Source of the DNA: Sodalis ligni | GTDB taxonomy: Bacteria; Pseudomonadota; Gammaproteobacteria; Enterobacterales; Enterobacteriaceae | Direction of reading: 5' to 3' | NCBI RefSeq assembly: GCF_016865525.2 | Contig: NZ_CP075169.1 | Span: forward strand, 124,001-188,000 | Length of the DNA stretch: 64,000 bases | Shown here: piece after piece, positions 1 through 9,216 of the stretch | How positions within the stretch are numbered: position 1 is the first letter of the stretch | Layout: each line of letters begins with the position of its first letter | Translations under genes and position numbers: made by a program | Notes under the pieces: generated by a model | What the model saw: only the letters and a program-made list of their open reading frames with translations | The model's database searches: none | Told to the model about the DNA's origin: nothing

Positions 1-1633
1 CAACGGCTATCGCCGCCAGCAGGATGATGACGCTGAGAGATGCCCAGACGACGTTAAGCAGGATAACGCGCGGATCGACATTAAAGTAGTCATGCATCAC
101 CGCGCGCACAATACCGGCGGCAATGCCCAGCCCCAGCAGAACCGCCACGATCAGGTGAGGTTTAACGATATGAAAGTCGAAAAAGCCGACATCCAGCAGA
201 CCCCCCTTATCGGTAACGTTAAATTTGCCGTGTTTGGGGGAAATCAACGTCAGTACCGTGGGAATTATGAGATGGAAAGCCATCACCGTTTCATAGATTT
301 CGCCCCAGAAGGCATAGCGGAAGCGGCCGTTCATGCGGGAGTTAATGTAGATTGCCAGAAACAGGTGGGGAAGCACATAGGCAAAGATGGTGCTGGCCGA
401 CGAGGCGATAATATTCTGGTTAAACAGGAGATAGGCCAGCGGCGCGGTTAAAAATACCACCCGCGGCAGGCCATATTGGAAATGCAGCATGGCGTTGAGA
501 TAACACAAACGCTGCTGCCATTTCAGTCCCCGGCCGAACAGAGGATTATCCATACGGAAAATTTGCGTCATGCCCCGGGCCCAGCGGGTACGCTGGATAA
601 CATGCAGTCCGAGGCGTTCGGTGGCGAGGCCGGCCGCCAGCGGCACCGACAAAAAGGCGGAGTTCCAGCCCAGGCGCTGTAGCTTCAGGGCCGTATGGGC
701 GTCTTCGGTGACGGTTTCCACCGCAAAACCGCCGATCTCTTCCAGGGCGCTGCGGCGGATGACCGCGCAGGAGCCGCAAAAAAACGTCGCGTTCCAGTTA
801 TCGTTGCCCTGCTGCACCGGGCCGTAGAACAGCGCCCCTTCATTGGGGATATCCCGGGCCGCCGACAGGTTGCGCTCAAAGGGGTCTGGGGAATAGAAAT
901 AGTGAGGGGTCTGGATCAGCGCCAGGCGATCGTCAATGAGAAAGCTGCCCACGGTGGCCTGGAGAAAACCCCGGGTGGCGACATGATCGCAATCGAACAC
1001 GCAGATATATTCGCCTTTGGTAATGGTCATGGCGTGATTAAGATTTCCCGCCTTGGCATGCTTGTTATCGTTGCGGGTAATGTATCCCACGCCGGCGTCG
1101 GCGGCGAAAACCGCGAATTCGCTGCGTTTGCCGTCGTCGAGAATGTAAATTTTCATTTTATCGCGGGGATAATCGATGCACTGCGCCGCGAGCACCGTGT
1201 CCCGCACCACGTCAAGGCTTTCATTGTAGGACGGCACGTAGACGTCCACCGTAGGCCAGGTCGCCGGATCGTCCGGCATCGGTTCTATTTTGCGCTTCAG
1301 CGGCCAGGTGGTTTGCAGATAACCCAGCACCAGGATCAGCCAGGCGTAAAGCTCCGCAATAAACAAGCCAATGCCCAGACCCGCCTCGATAACCGAATTG
1401 AAATGCAGCGTTTCGGTGGCGCGCCAGTAGATATAGCGGGTTGACATCAAAAATGACATCACCACCATAATCACGCTAACCAAATGGCTTTTACTGACGC
1501 CCAACAGCAGCAGCAAAACAATGCTTAGCAGGCCGAAAACATACTGCTTATCACTGTCCATGGGCGTGATGATGATCACCACCGCCACGGGCAGCAACAA
1601 TAACAGTAGAAAGGCAAATATCAGCTTATTCAT
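1..1633 (-). CDS. bcsA: Cellulose synthase catalytic subunit BcsA (partial, C-terminus off the left edge)
   Basis: Inner-membrane glycosyltransferase (GT2) that polymerises UDP-glucose into beta-1,4-glucan and threads it across the membrane. About 544 N-terminal residues are present. Visible features are two N-terminal hydrophobic segments (about 3-23 and 32-45), the conserved RYIYWR stretch near 66-71, and the catalytic signatures DDG (about 166-168), DCD (about 214-216), TED (about 309-311) and QRTRW (about 347-351), followed by further membrane segments. The C-terminal PilZ c-di-GMP-binding part would lie outside the window. The start is the ATG at 1633, 15 nt after the bcsQ stop, so it is the third gene of a bcsO-bcsQ-bcsA operon. 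All catalytic motifs are intact in the visible part. Identification is very secure; completeness of the rest is unknown. Confidence 0.96.
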   Translation of the reverse strand, partial: MNKLIFAFLLLLLLPVAVVIIITPMDSDKQYVFGLLSIVLLLLLGVSKSHLVSVIMVVMSFLMSTRYIYWRATETLHFNSVIEAGLGIGLFIAELYAWLILVLGYLQTTWPLKRKIEPMPDDPATWPTVDVYVPSYNESLDVVRDTVLAAQCIDYPRDKMKIYILDDGKRSEFAVFAADAGVGYITRNDNKHAKAGNLNHAMTITKGEYICVFDCDHVATRGFLQATVGSFLIDDRLALIQTPHYFYSPDPFERNLSAARDIPNEGALFYGPVQQGNDNWNATFFCGSCAVIRRSALEEIGGFAVETVTEDAHTALKLQRLGWNSAFLSVPLAAGLATERLGLHVIQRTRWARGMTQIFRMDNPLFGRGLKWQQRLCYLNAMLHFQYGLPRVVFLTAPLAYLLFNQNIIASSASTIFAYVLPHLFLAIYINSRMNGRFRYAFWGEIYETVMAFHLIIPTVLTLISPKHGKFNVTDKGGLLDVGFFDFHIVKPHLIVAVLLGLGIAAGIVRAVMHDYFNVDPRVILLNVVWASLSVIILLAAIAV

Positions 1634-1648
1634 ACCTGAACCTGTGCT

Positions 1649-2452
1649 TTATTTAATGCCTTGATTGGGCGCGGCGTAAAATTCCCCGTCACCCACTTTC
1701 ACCCCGACGATAGCGGCGACCTTTTTACTGATAAGTTCGATATCAAAGGCAGCGGCGGAAACCGGGCTGAATTCGATGATGGAGCGCTGGGACGCATTGG
1801 CTTCCGGCACGCATTCGTCCCGATGGATGATGCCTAATAATCGGTCCCCCAGCCGCTGCTCGAAAAATTGCGAGACATCGCGGCTCAGATTTCGCCGCAT
1901 ATCGCTTTGGTTAACCACATAATATTCGCCGAGCCGGTTATTCATCGCCGAGCCGAGAAATTTATGATTTTCCATTTGCGGCAGCAGCGACAGCGAAGCG
2001 GTATCCGCCAGCATCACCACGATATGCAAATCCGCCAGGTTTTTCGCCGCTTTCAGCGCCGGGACCGGGCCGGGAGGGAAATCGGCGATAATCACCAGGC
2101 CGGGATAATTCAACACCGTATTCAACCCGCGCTGCAGAAAATGGGGATCATGGCTGACCGCGTTTTCAAATGCCAGCCGCTCTTCCTCTTCAACCTCGCC
2201 ATAGGGCAGAACAAACAAATTGGCATCCGCTTTCAGGATAAATTGGCTCCAATCTACGGCCGTGGTCGCTTGGGCCACATAACCGCGGGTATCTGAAATA
2301 GGGACGCCAAAATGTAAACGCAGCGCGTTTTGCACATCAAAATCGATGACCAGCACCTTGCTGCCGCTACGGGCAAGCGCATACGCAAGGTTGGCGCTGA
2401 CGGTCGTTTTCCCTACTCCGCCTTTTGGCGAACAGACACACACTAACGGCAT
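1649..2452 (-). CDS. bcsQ: Cellulose biosynthesis protein BcsQ (MinD/ParA-type ATPase)
   Basis: 267-residue P-loop ATPase of the MinD/ParA/Soj superfamily, needed in enterobacteria for cellulose production and polar placement of the secretion machine. The N-terminus carries the deviant Walker A motif SPKGGVGKTT (about 8-17), followed by a switch-like VLVIDFDVQNAL stretch and IIADFPPG later, as in other BcsQ/YhjQ proteins. Its ATG overlaps the last 10 nt of bcsO, implying translational coupling. It is followed by bcsA after 15 nt. The length fits the family (about 250-270 aa) and no lesion is seen. Confidence 0.93.
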   Translation of the reverse strand: MPLVCVCSPKGGVGKTTVSANLAYALARSGSKVLVIDFDVQNALRLHFGVPISDTRGYVAQATTAVDWSQFILKADANLFVLPYGEVEEEERLAFENAVSHDPHFLQRGLNTVLNYPGLVIIADFPPGPVPALKAAKNLADLHIVVMLADTASLSLLPQMENHKFLGSAMNNRLGEYYVVNQSDMRRNLSRDVSQFFEQRLGDRLLGIIHRDECVPEANASQRSIIEFSPVSAAAFDIELISKKVAAIVGVKVGDGEFYAAPNQGIK

Positions 2453-3240
2453 AAAGCGATATTCTCTAATAGAAGTAAAAGGGGCATATCCCGGCCCGGC
2501 GCAACTCCGGTCGTCAGTGGGGACTTGCGGTTGAATAATCTACTGAAGCGCATTTCATTGACCGGGGCTGCTGCGGGCTCGCGGCGGCCGATGCCGTCAA
2601 AAATCGACGGCCCGGCGGCGGGCTGGGCGCGCACATTATCCCTATTCAATGGCGACGCCGGGGCTGCTGCGGGCTCGCGGCGGCCGATGCCGTCAAAAAT
2701 CGACGGCCCGGCGGCGGGCTGGGCGCGCGCGTTATCCCTGTTCAAGGGCGACGCCGGGGCGGCGGCGGGCTGCGGAAGCCCGCGGTCGACGCTGTCCAGG
2801 ATGGACGGCCGGAACCCGCGCTCGCCGTGACCGGAGCCGCTCACCGGCGAAGAACCGGCCGACGGCCTCTCCTCTTCCGCATAACCGGCACCCTGTTCAG
2901 CGGAAAGGACCTTGCTCACGGCCGCCATCAGCGGAGAGGCAAAGGAGGGTTCCTTAATGCCCTGGGCATTGTTTTTGCTCAAATCGCGGGGCGATGGCAT
3001 GGCCGCCGGTTTATCGAAAGCCGAGGCGGTGAATTCCTTATTGGAAACCTGCACCGGTACTGGCTGGGTGGTTTGCCCCTGATCCAGGGGATGATACGGC
3101 TCGTCGGCAGCGGGTATTTGCTTGAGGATGGCCCAATTATGCGGGGTATTATGAGGGTTATTTTTGGGGGTTTCTTTATAATCAATTCCTTCCATATTTT
3201 ATTTTTCTTTTAACCGCTTAATATCATCATAATTATTCAT
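2443..3240 (-). pseudogene. bcsO: Cellulose biosynthesis protein BcsO, with an in-frame stop after codon 13
   Basis: Proline/alanine-rich accessory protein of enterobacterial cellulose operons. The body (about 250 aa from an internal ATG at 3195) has an N-terminal part ending NWAILKQ, a low-complexity Ala/Pro-rich centre with two 32-residue repeats around SIFDGIGRREP, and a C-terminal block RFSRLFNRK...LLLLLENIALCR typical of BcsO. Upstream in the same frame, an ATG at 3240 starts MNNYDDIKRLKEK, which resembles the usual BcsO N-terminus. That stretch then meets TAA (3199-3201), one codon before the Asn-Met leading into the body. Either translation restarts at 3195 or the gene is disabled. The gene overlaps bcsQ by 10 nt. 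BcsO identity rests on recalled family features. Confidence 0.72.
2564..2755 (-). repeat. Two near-identical 96-bp tandem repeats inside bcsO
   Basis: The segment beginning ggggctgctgcgggctcg occurs at 2564 and again at 2660, giving a 96-bp (32-codon) period. The two units are almost identical apart from a few substitutions (for example acattatccctattcaatgg against gcgttatccctgttcaaggg), and a third, diverged partial unit starts at 2756. The period keeps the reading frame, so unit number can change without frameshift. It encodes a Pro/Ala-rich spacer. Confidence 0.9.
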
Positions 3241-3955
3241 TTTCAACCTCATAGGTTAAATTTGGACGGCATCCCGCCGAGGCGTCTTTGCAGTAAAGAA
3301 AGTTGACGCCGATCGGCTTATCGAGTCTTTTCGGTGGTTCTAGATGATGGATATAACAGATCTAAAGATAAACTAATACATGTCTCATTTTTTTACAAAA
3401 TTAAATCCGCTGAAACACCGTTAATCGCGTTATCCTCAAACCGGAGCGTTGCCAGGCTAGGCGTGTAAAAAGCATTATTTTTCAGGGTGAAAAATACGTC
3501 ATTACAAATATAGCCATTATTCCGAGCAAAATGTCATTATCTGCAAGCCCTAAATAAAAGCCGTGAAAGACGTCGCGAAATGTTAAAGAAAACAGCAAAT
3601 TCCGGCACGGCGGCAACGCGTTTATTCCCGCGGTCCGGTTTCGCACCGGCCTGATGCTTTCGCGGGTAACCGGCTGGCCGCCACGGTTCCGGTCCGGCTG
3701 TCCGGGACTGGAGCGACGCCAAAGTTTATCCTAAGACAGAATATTCGTATGCATAATGTCAACTTTTACGAGCTCTATAGGTTATACGCACAGTTTGAAC
3801 GAAATGCTTGTTTTAAAGAACAAAATGCCGCTCAAGATAGTATATATTAATATACATATCTTTACCTATAGACTCGAGCGGCAATCTACGTTGTCAAAAA
3901 AGGTCAATCATCTTGGGATGTCCCCGGTACGCCGCGCTGAAAGTTTCGGGGATGA
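3241..3955. promoter_or_regulatory. 715-bp divergent intergenic region between bcsO and pdeK
   Basis: No convincing gene. It should hold the divergent promoters of the cellulose operon (minus strand) and the EAL-domain gene (plus strand). The left half is featureless. The part from about 3740 to 3900 is AT-rich and contains a long interrupted inverted repeat with arms tgccgctc (3826-3833) and gagcggca (3876-3883), with the smaller inverted repeats aagata/tatctt and gtatat/atatac between them. Divergent placement of a cellulose synthase operon and a c-di-GMP phosphodiesterase suggests shared control, which is inference. Confidence 0.5.
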
Positions 3956-6010
3956 ATGCCGTTGCTGGTGCGGCGGGACGGAAGGAATTCTTTGGAGAAC
4001 AGTTTGCGGATCAGACGCTCATTAACGATTAAACAAATGGCATCGGTGTCAGGCGTGACACTGGTGGTTGTTTGCATCTTTATCGTGATCCAACTGTTCC
4101 ATTTTGTTCAGCTCCGCCGTGAAGACTATGCCCAGCAGTTGCAAAATATCGCCATGTCGGTGCGACAACCTCTGGCCAACGCGGTGCTTAAAGCGGATGT
4201 GCAGCAAGCCGAACGGATACTCGATACCCTTAAACCGGTGGGCATATTAAGCCGGGCGGATGTGGTTTTACCGGATAACTTCCAGGTACTGCATGGGAAT
4301 TTTCCTCCCGAGCGGCGGGTGCCGGATCTCATCGAATATCTATTCAGGCTGCCGGTGGAGATCTCCGTGCCGCTCTATGCGCTCCCCCATGTTTCCCATC
4401 CGCGCGCCCTGGCATCATTGGTGCTTCAGGCCGACTCATACCGGCTGTATCAGTTTATCGCCAGTACGTTCTCCACCCTGCTGTCTACCTTTATCTTGCT
4501 GGCATTGATCATGACCGTGGCCATTACCTGGTGCATGAATCGTCTGGTGGTCCATCCTTTACGGGAAATCGCCCGTGAATTGGAAAAACTCGCGCCTGAG
4601 GATACTCCCCGGCACCAGCTTTCGCTGCCGGATATGCATCGCGACGATGAGCTGGGGGTGCTGGTTCGCAGCTATAATCGTAATCAGCAGGTATTGTCCG
4701 GCATGTTCGAGGAACTGAGCCGTCTTTCCACCCGCCACGCCGAGACCGCGCTGCCCAACAAGAATCTTTTCACCGCCATGCTGGATTCACAGATGGCCTT
4801 GCCGACAAAATCGAAACATTTCTGCTTACTGGCCATCAGTATCGGCACCTTGCAGGAAGCCACCGGCGTAATGACGGAAGCGCAGCGGGGAATCCTGCTG
4901 ATGACCCTTATCCGGCAGATCAAACAGCATATCAATGAAAACCGGTTTCTCGGCCAGCTTAACCATAATGAATTCGCCATTTTCGATAACGGCATCCAAA
5001 ATCCGTTCGAAGGGATGCAGTTAGCGCAAAAAATCTTGAAAAGCATCAACGAACCGCTGAATATCGGCAGTCTGTCGCTACGGCCGATGGCCAGTATCGG
5101 CATCGCCCTGGGCCAGCCTCTTGATGAATCCGCCCATCAATTATTGCGCCGAGCCACCTCCGCCATGATGTCGGCCCATGACAAAGGCAAAAACCAGATT
5201 TTATTCTTCGAGCCCAAGCTGATGGAAATGGTCCATCGGCGTTTGACGCTTGAGAGCACCATCCTCGAAGGCATTGAGTTGGGCCGTTGCAAACTGTTCT
5301 TCCAGCCCCAGGTGGATATCCGCAATCAGCAGCTGATTGGCGCTGAGGTACTGTTGCGCTGGCGGCGTGAAGACGGTACCTATTCCCTGCCGCCGGATTT
5401 TATCAGCGAGGCGGAAGAGATAGGCGCGATGGTGCCCCTGGGCAACTGGGTGCTTGAAGCCTCCTGCCAGGTATTGGCCGACTGGCGCAAGCAGGGCATC
5501 CATATTCCGCTGGCGGTGAATATATCCGCCAAACAGCTGCAGGAAGCCAATCTGGTGCCTTACCTTAAATTGCTGTTGTCACGTTACGAAATCGGTCCTG
5601 CCCAACTGGTGCTGGAGATCACGGAGACCGCCGAGATCGATGAGTTTGAACAATCCCTGCTTTTACTGCGCCAGGTACGCGATTTGGGGATTTTGATCGC
5701 ACTGGATGACTTCGGCATGGGTTACGCCAGTTTGTATTACCTGGACCGGTTGCGTAATCTGCCCATCGATCTGCTGAAAATAGATCGCAGTTTTATCGAG
5801 GGGCTGCCGGAAGACCCGGTCATGCTGCGTATTGTCAGCGCCATCGCACAGGTACTGGCATTACCTGTCATCGCCGAAGGCGTGGAGACCGAGGCGCAAC
5901 GCCAATTCCTGCTGGAACAGAAAATCGCCTGGGGCCAGGGTTATCTCTTCGCCGAGCCTTTGCCGCAGAAGGTATTCGAACAGCGATTTCTGAATTTCGC
6001 CGCGGTGTAA
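3956..6010 (+). CDS. pdeK: c-di-GMP phosphodiesterase, HmsP/PdeK (YhjK) type
   Basis: 684-residue membrane signalling protein matching E. coli YhjK/PdeK along its length. An N-terminal transmembrane helix (VVVCIFIVIQLF), a periplasmic sensor part and a second helix near 180-200 precede a HAMP-like linker. Then comes a degenerate GGDEF domain starting near LPNKN (about 266) that has lost the GGDEF signature, and an EAL domain with QPQVDI, AEVLLRW (EVL for EAL, about 462), LDDFGMGYASL (about 583) and AEGVET (about 640). The EAL domain should hydrolyse c-di-GMP and so counter BcsA activation. Start: ATG 3956 is taken, but a TTG at 4004 behind GGAG (6-nt spacing) gives MRIRRSLTIKQ, which also fits the family. 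Confidence 0.92.
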   Translation: MPLLVRRDGRNSLENSLRIRRSLTIKQMASVSGVTLVVVCIFIVIQLFHFVQLRREDYAQQLQNIAMSVRQPLANAVLKADVQQAERILDTLKPVGILSRADVVLPDNFQVLHGNFPPERRVPDLIEYLFRLPVEISVPLYALPHVSHPRALASLVLQADSYRLYQFIASTFSTLLSTFILLALIMTVAITWCMNRLVVHPLREIARELEKLAPEDTPRHQLSLPDMHRDDELGVLVRSYNRNQQVLSGMFEELSRLSTRHAETALPNKNLFTAMLDSQMALPTKSKHFCLLAISIGTLQEATGVMTEAQRGILLMTLIRQIKQHINENRFLGQLNHNEFAIFDNGIQNPFEGMQLAQKILKSINEPLNIGSLSLRPMASIGIALGQPLDESAHQLLRRATSAMMSAHDKGKNQILFFEPKLMEMVHRRLTLESTILEGIELGRCKLFFQPQVDIRNQQLIGAEVLLRWRREDGTYSLPPDFISEAEEIGAMVPLGNWVLEASCQVLADWRKQGIHIPLAVNISAKQLQEANLVPYLKLLLSRYEIGPAQLVLEITETAEIDEFEQSLLLLRQVRDLGILIALDDFGMGYASLYYLDRLRNLPIDLLKIDRSFIEGLPEDPVMLRIVSAIAQVLALPVIAEGVETEAQRQFLLEQKIAWGQGYLFAEPLPQKVFEQRFLNFAAV

Positions 6011-6310
6011 GCCGCCGGCGCGACGCATCCGCCCTTGAATCGGACAAAATAACCGTTTGGTGTCTCAGGCCCGGCTCCGCCATGTCAATGCTTTTGTAAA
6101 GCCTTCTTGCCTCGTATTTTCCTGCTGTTTCAACGCGCAAGAGTAATATTTTCTGCGGTACGGTGACATCCGCAAAGGTCCGCGGTCTAACAACATGGTA
6201 CACTTTGCGCCACACTTTTTTCCGACGGAAAAGTACTGACGATGGAACGCAAGTAGCCGTCTGACTGAGATACACATAATTTAATAGGTAGTTTTTGAGT
6301 AGGGGTTCAC
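6011..6310 (+). promoter_or_regulatory. Intergenic region before yhjJ
   Basis: 300 bp without a convincing gene. It lies between the pdeK stop and the yhjJ ATG and presumably carries the yhjJ promoter. No strong hairpin or operator was recognised; a short tttttccgacggaaaag palindrome near 6219 is the only structure seen. Confidence 0.4.
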
Positions 6311-7804
6311 ATGCAGGGCACCGGAATTCGTCTTTTCATGAGTGGAATGTTACTGGCGACGGTGGGTGGCAATGTGCGAGCAGAAGCATTACAACCCGAT
6401 CCCGCCTGGCAACAGGGTAAACTCATCAATGGCTTCTCCTGGCAAGTATTGACGACACCGCAGCGGCCGAACGACCGGATTGAATTACGCCTGATGGTCA
6501 ATACCGGTTCACTGGCGGAAAATGCGCAGCAGACCGGCTTCGCGCGGCTCTTGCCCCGGTTGGCGCTGGCCCACAGCGAAAATTTCTCCGCCACGCAGCT
6601 CAAATCTTTGTGGCAGCAGGGTGTCGATGCCGGACGTCCGCAAGCGCCGGCGGTCATTTCTTACGATTACACCCTATATAGCCTCAGCCTGCCCAACGGC
6701 CGACCCGATTTGCTGCGGGATGCATTCAGATGGATGGCGAACACCGGCGGGCGTCTCATCATTAATCCGGCGACAATACACAGCGCCACGCAGGGAGCCG
6801 ATCCGGTGGCGACCGCTCCCGACAAGCCCGGCAGCACCTGGTGGCACTACCGCTTGAAAGGCTCGGTTTTGCTGGCGCACGATCCCGGCCAATCGGCCCG
6901 GCTACCCGTCAGCGGCCAGCAGTTGCAGCAATTCTACCAGCGCTGGTATACCCCTGACGCCATGACGCTGTACGTGGTGGGCAACGTGGACGGCCGCGGT
7001 TTGAACGAACAGATCGTGAAAGCGTTTTCTTCGCTGAAGGGTAAACGGGATACGCCTCCCCCCATGCCGGCGCTGTCGCCGCTGCCGTCTCAACCGGTCA
7101 GCCTGATAAGCGATAACGGCAAAGAGGATAGCCTGAAACTGATTTGGGACGCCCCGTGGCAGCCTATCAGGGACTCCCGTTCCCTGAACCTCTACTGGCG
7201 CAGCGATCTGGCGCGGGAGGCACTCTATATGCATGTGCAGCAAGCGCTGCAGGCGTCAAAGGACAATAATCTCAAACAGGCCAATCTGCGCTTCGATTGC
7301 AATGTTCATTACCAGCGCGCCCAATGCGCCATTCATATCGATACCCCGGCTGAAAATCTGATGCCCACCATGACTTTTGTGGCCCATGAACTGGCCGGCT
7401 TGCGTAATTCCGGGCTTGGCAAGGCGGAATTCGATGCGCTGATGGCACGTAAGACCGGGGAGCTCAGCACGCTTTTTGCCACTTATGCCCGCACCGATAC
7501 CGGTATATTGATGAGCCAGCGTTTGCGCTCGCAGCAAAATGACGTGGTGGATATCGCGCCGGAGCAATACCAGAAATTACGCAACGAATTTTTGTCCCAA
7601 TTATCGTTGCCGATGCTGAACCAGGAGCTGCGTAATCAATTATCCCAGAACGCGATCCTTGTCCTTATGCAGCCCAAAGATGAACCGGAAGTCAACATGA
7701 AGGCGCTGCAGGAAACCTACGATCATATCATGGCGCCGGGGCCGCAGCCCTCATCCATCGATGAGAGCAAACCGGAAGTCACGGACATCCCGCCGCAGTC
7801 CTGA
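6311..7804 (+). CDS. yhjJ: M16 peptidase-like periplasmic protein YhjJ
   Basis: 497-residue member of the insulinase/pitrilysin (M16) family, clearly orthologous to E. coli YhjJ. The N-terminus MQGTGIRLFMSGMLLATVGG...RAEA is a signal peptide, so the protein is periplasmic. The LQPDPAWQQG...NGFSWQVLTTPQRP segment and VNTGSLAE are family hallmarks. The HxxEH zinc motif of active M16 peptidases is absent at the expected place (LLPRLALAHSE), as in E. coli YhjJ, so it is probably a non-catalytic homologue. It lies between pdeK and kdgK as in E. coli. The start is supported by match length and signal peptide; the sequence is intact. Confidence 0.93.
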   Translation: MQGTGIRLFMSGMLLATVGGNVRAEALQPDPAWQQGKLINGFSWQVLTTPQRPNDRIELRLMVNTGSLAENAQQTGFARLLPRLALAHSENFSATQLKSLWQQGVDAGRPQAPAVISYDYTLYSLSLPNGRPDLLRDAFRWMANTGGRLIINPATIHSATQGADPVATAPDKPGSTWWHYRLKGSVLLAHDPGQSARLPVSGQQLQQFYQRWYTPDAMTLYVVGNVDGRGLNEQIVKAFSSLKGKRDTPPPMPALSPLPSQPVSLISDNGKEDSLKLIWDAPWQPIRDSRSLNLYWRSDLAREALYMHVQQALQASKDNNLKQANLRFDCNVHYQRAQCAIHIDTPAENLMPTMTFVAHELAGLRNSGLGKAEFDALMARKTGELSTLFATYARTDTGILMSQRLRSQQNDVVDIAPEQYQKLRNEFLSQLSLPMLNQELRNQLSQNAILVLMQPKDEPEVNMKALQETYDHIMAPGPQPSSIDESKPEVTDIPPQS

Positions 7805-7890
7805 CGCATTTCAGCGCGGCCGGGGTGTTATACCGCAGCCGCGTTGTCTACAAGATCAGGCGCTCCTCTCTTCAAAACCGCCGGCAGAAT

Positions 7891-9216
7891 TCACATGCCG
7901 GCCGGCGCGGCGCTAAAACCGTTTTTCCGCAGGGTGATATGGATTAGCCAGTACAACATACTCGCCACCAGCAATGAATTGATGGAGGGAATGCCCCAAT
8001 GAACGAACAGGCCGAAAAGGCTGCCGATTATCCATGCGAACATGGCCGGCCAGCCGATGACCGGCGTAGCGGCGGCATCCGGTAATTGTCCGCTTATGCG
8101 GGTTGCCTCGAGGATGGATCGATGTGAGCGCAAAATATAATAATCAATCAGCATCACGCCGGCGATAGGGGGAAAAAACACGCCGAACAGCGTCAGTATC
8201 CCGGTGAATTGGTCGAGGATGCCCATGACCGACAGTGACGTGCCCACCACGCCCAGGAACAGCGTTAAACGCCGGTAGGACCATTTTTTGCCGGTAATGG
8301 CTTCCAACATAGTGGCGAAGCCCAAGGTGGAGGAATATAGATTGATATCGTTTATCTTCACCGCCGACAGCAGTGCCGCGGCCAAACCCAGCCAACCCGC
8401 GCTTTGCGTCATGATGGCCACCACATCTGACGTATGCAAGGCCTTGGCCACCAGAATGGCTATCCCGTTAACGATAAATTCCCCGATAAGAATGGAGAGC
8501 GTCATCATCCAGAAGACATGGCGGCCGCTCCGGCAATAACGGCTCATATCAGGGGAAACAATGGCGAACACCATATGGCCGCCGGCGATAATGGTGGCGG
8601 CCGCGCCAAGAGACAACGGCGGCCCGTCGGGCGCGGCATCCATGAGTTCCCGCAGGTCCTGGCCCTGTATCAGACCGAAGCAAATCCAGGCTATCGCCAG
8701 GAAAAACAGCGGCACCGCCACTTTTGCCGTCCATTTCAAACCTCGAAAGCCAAAGGCCACCAGAATGGTGAGCAACAGCCCTGATATGGCCGCCCCCCAA
8801 CGAAAAATCCCCTGATGCTCCTTATCCAGGTCCAGCGCGGAGATAGCCCCTTTAGCAAGAATGGCATTTTGTACGCCAAACCATCCCAGCAGGCTGAAGG
8901 CAATGGCTAAGCCAATCATGGCCGAACCATAACGGCCAAAACCGCACCAGCGGGCCAGCAGGCTGGTGGACAATCCTTCCCGCGCAGCGGCAATACCTAA
9001 ACCCAAACTGATGAATTCTAGGATGAGACTCCCCAATAGCGTGGCCCACATGGCCTGGGAGAGCGTCATGGAGTGCCCGAGCGTGGCGCCCAGCATGAAT
9101 TGCACCAGCGACGTGGTGGCGCCGATGCGAATAAGGGCGACGCTGAACAGGCTGGCGCGGGCGGATGCCGGCACGCGGCCGGAGACGAAATCATCAGTGG
9201 AAATATGTTCTTTCAT
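7891..9216 (-). CDS. NCS1-family cytosine/purine permease (CodB-like)
   Basis: 441-residue inner-membrane transporter with about 12 hydrophobic helices. The segments FSVALIRIGATTSLVQFMLGA near the start, LLARWCGFGRYGSAMIGL and GGHMVFAIVSPDMSRYCRS are typical of the CodB branch of the NCS1 nucleobase:cation symporters. Substrate is probably cytosine or a related purine or pyrimidine; no deaminase gene is adjacent, so this is not tested by context. Start: the ATG at 9216 has an AAGGAG Shine-Dalgarno 5 nt upstream and removes 23 unconserved residues from a longer reading starting at 9285. The gene sits between yhjJ and kdgK, a position not occupied by a permease in E. coli, so it is an insertion relative to that order. 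Confidence 0.85.
   Translation of the reverse strand: MKEHISTDDFVSGRVPASARASLFSVALIRIGATTSLVQFMLGATLGHSMTLSQAMWATLLGSLILEFISLGLGIAAAREGLSTSLLARWCGFGRYGSAMIGLAIAFSLLGWFGVQNAILAKGAISALDLDKEHQGIFRWGAAISGLLLTILVAFGFRGLKWTAKVAVPLFFLAIAWICFGLIQGQDLRELMDAAPDGPPLSLGAAATIIAGGHMVFAIVSPDMSRYCRSGRHVFWMMTLSILIGEFIVNGIAILVAKALHTSDVVAIMTQSAGWLGLAAALLSAVKINDINLYSSTLGFATMLEAITGKKWSYRRLTLFLGVVGTSLSVMGILDQFTGILTLFGVFFPPIAGVMLIDYYILRSHRSILEATRISGQLPDAAATPVIGWPAMFAWIIGSLFGLFVHWGIPSINSLLVASMLYWLIHITLRKNGFSAAPAGM

Noticed and set aside
92..1444. Plus-strand frames over the bcsA region, the longest 249 codons
   Set aside because: The minus strand of the same DNA encodes BcsA with all catalytic motifs; the plus-strand products are His/Gln/Arg-rich antisense shadows.
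3537..3722. 61-codon minus-strand frame upstream of bcsO as a possible bcsR/bcsF-like gene
   Set aside because: Basic, Pro-rich product without similarity to the small cellulose proteins and without a clear ribosome site.
6311..7804. YhjJ as an active M16 zinc peptidase with a lost motif
   Set aside because: E. coli YhjJ also lacks HxxEH, so the absence is a family feature and not a local lesion.
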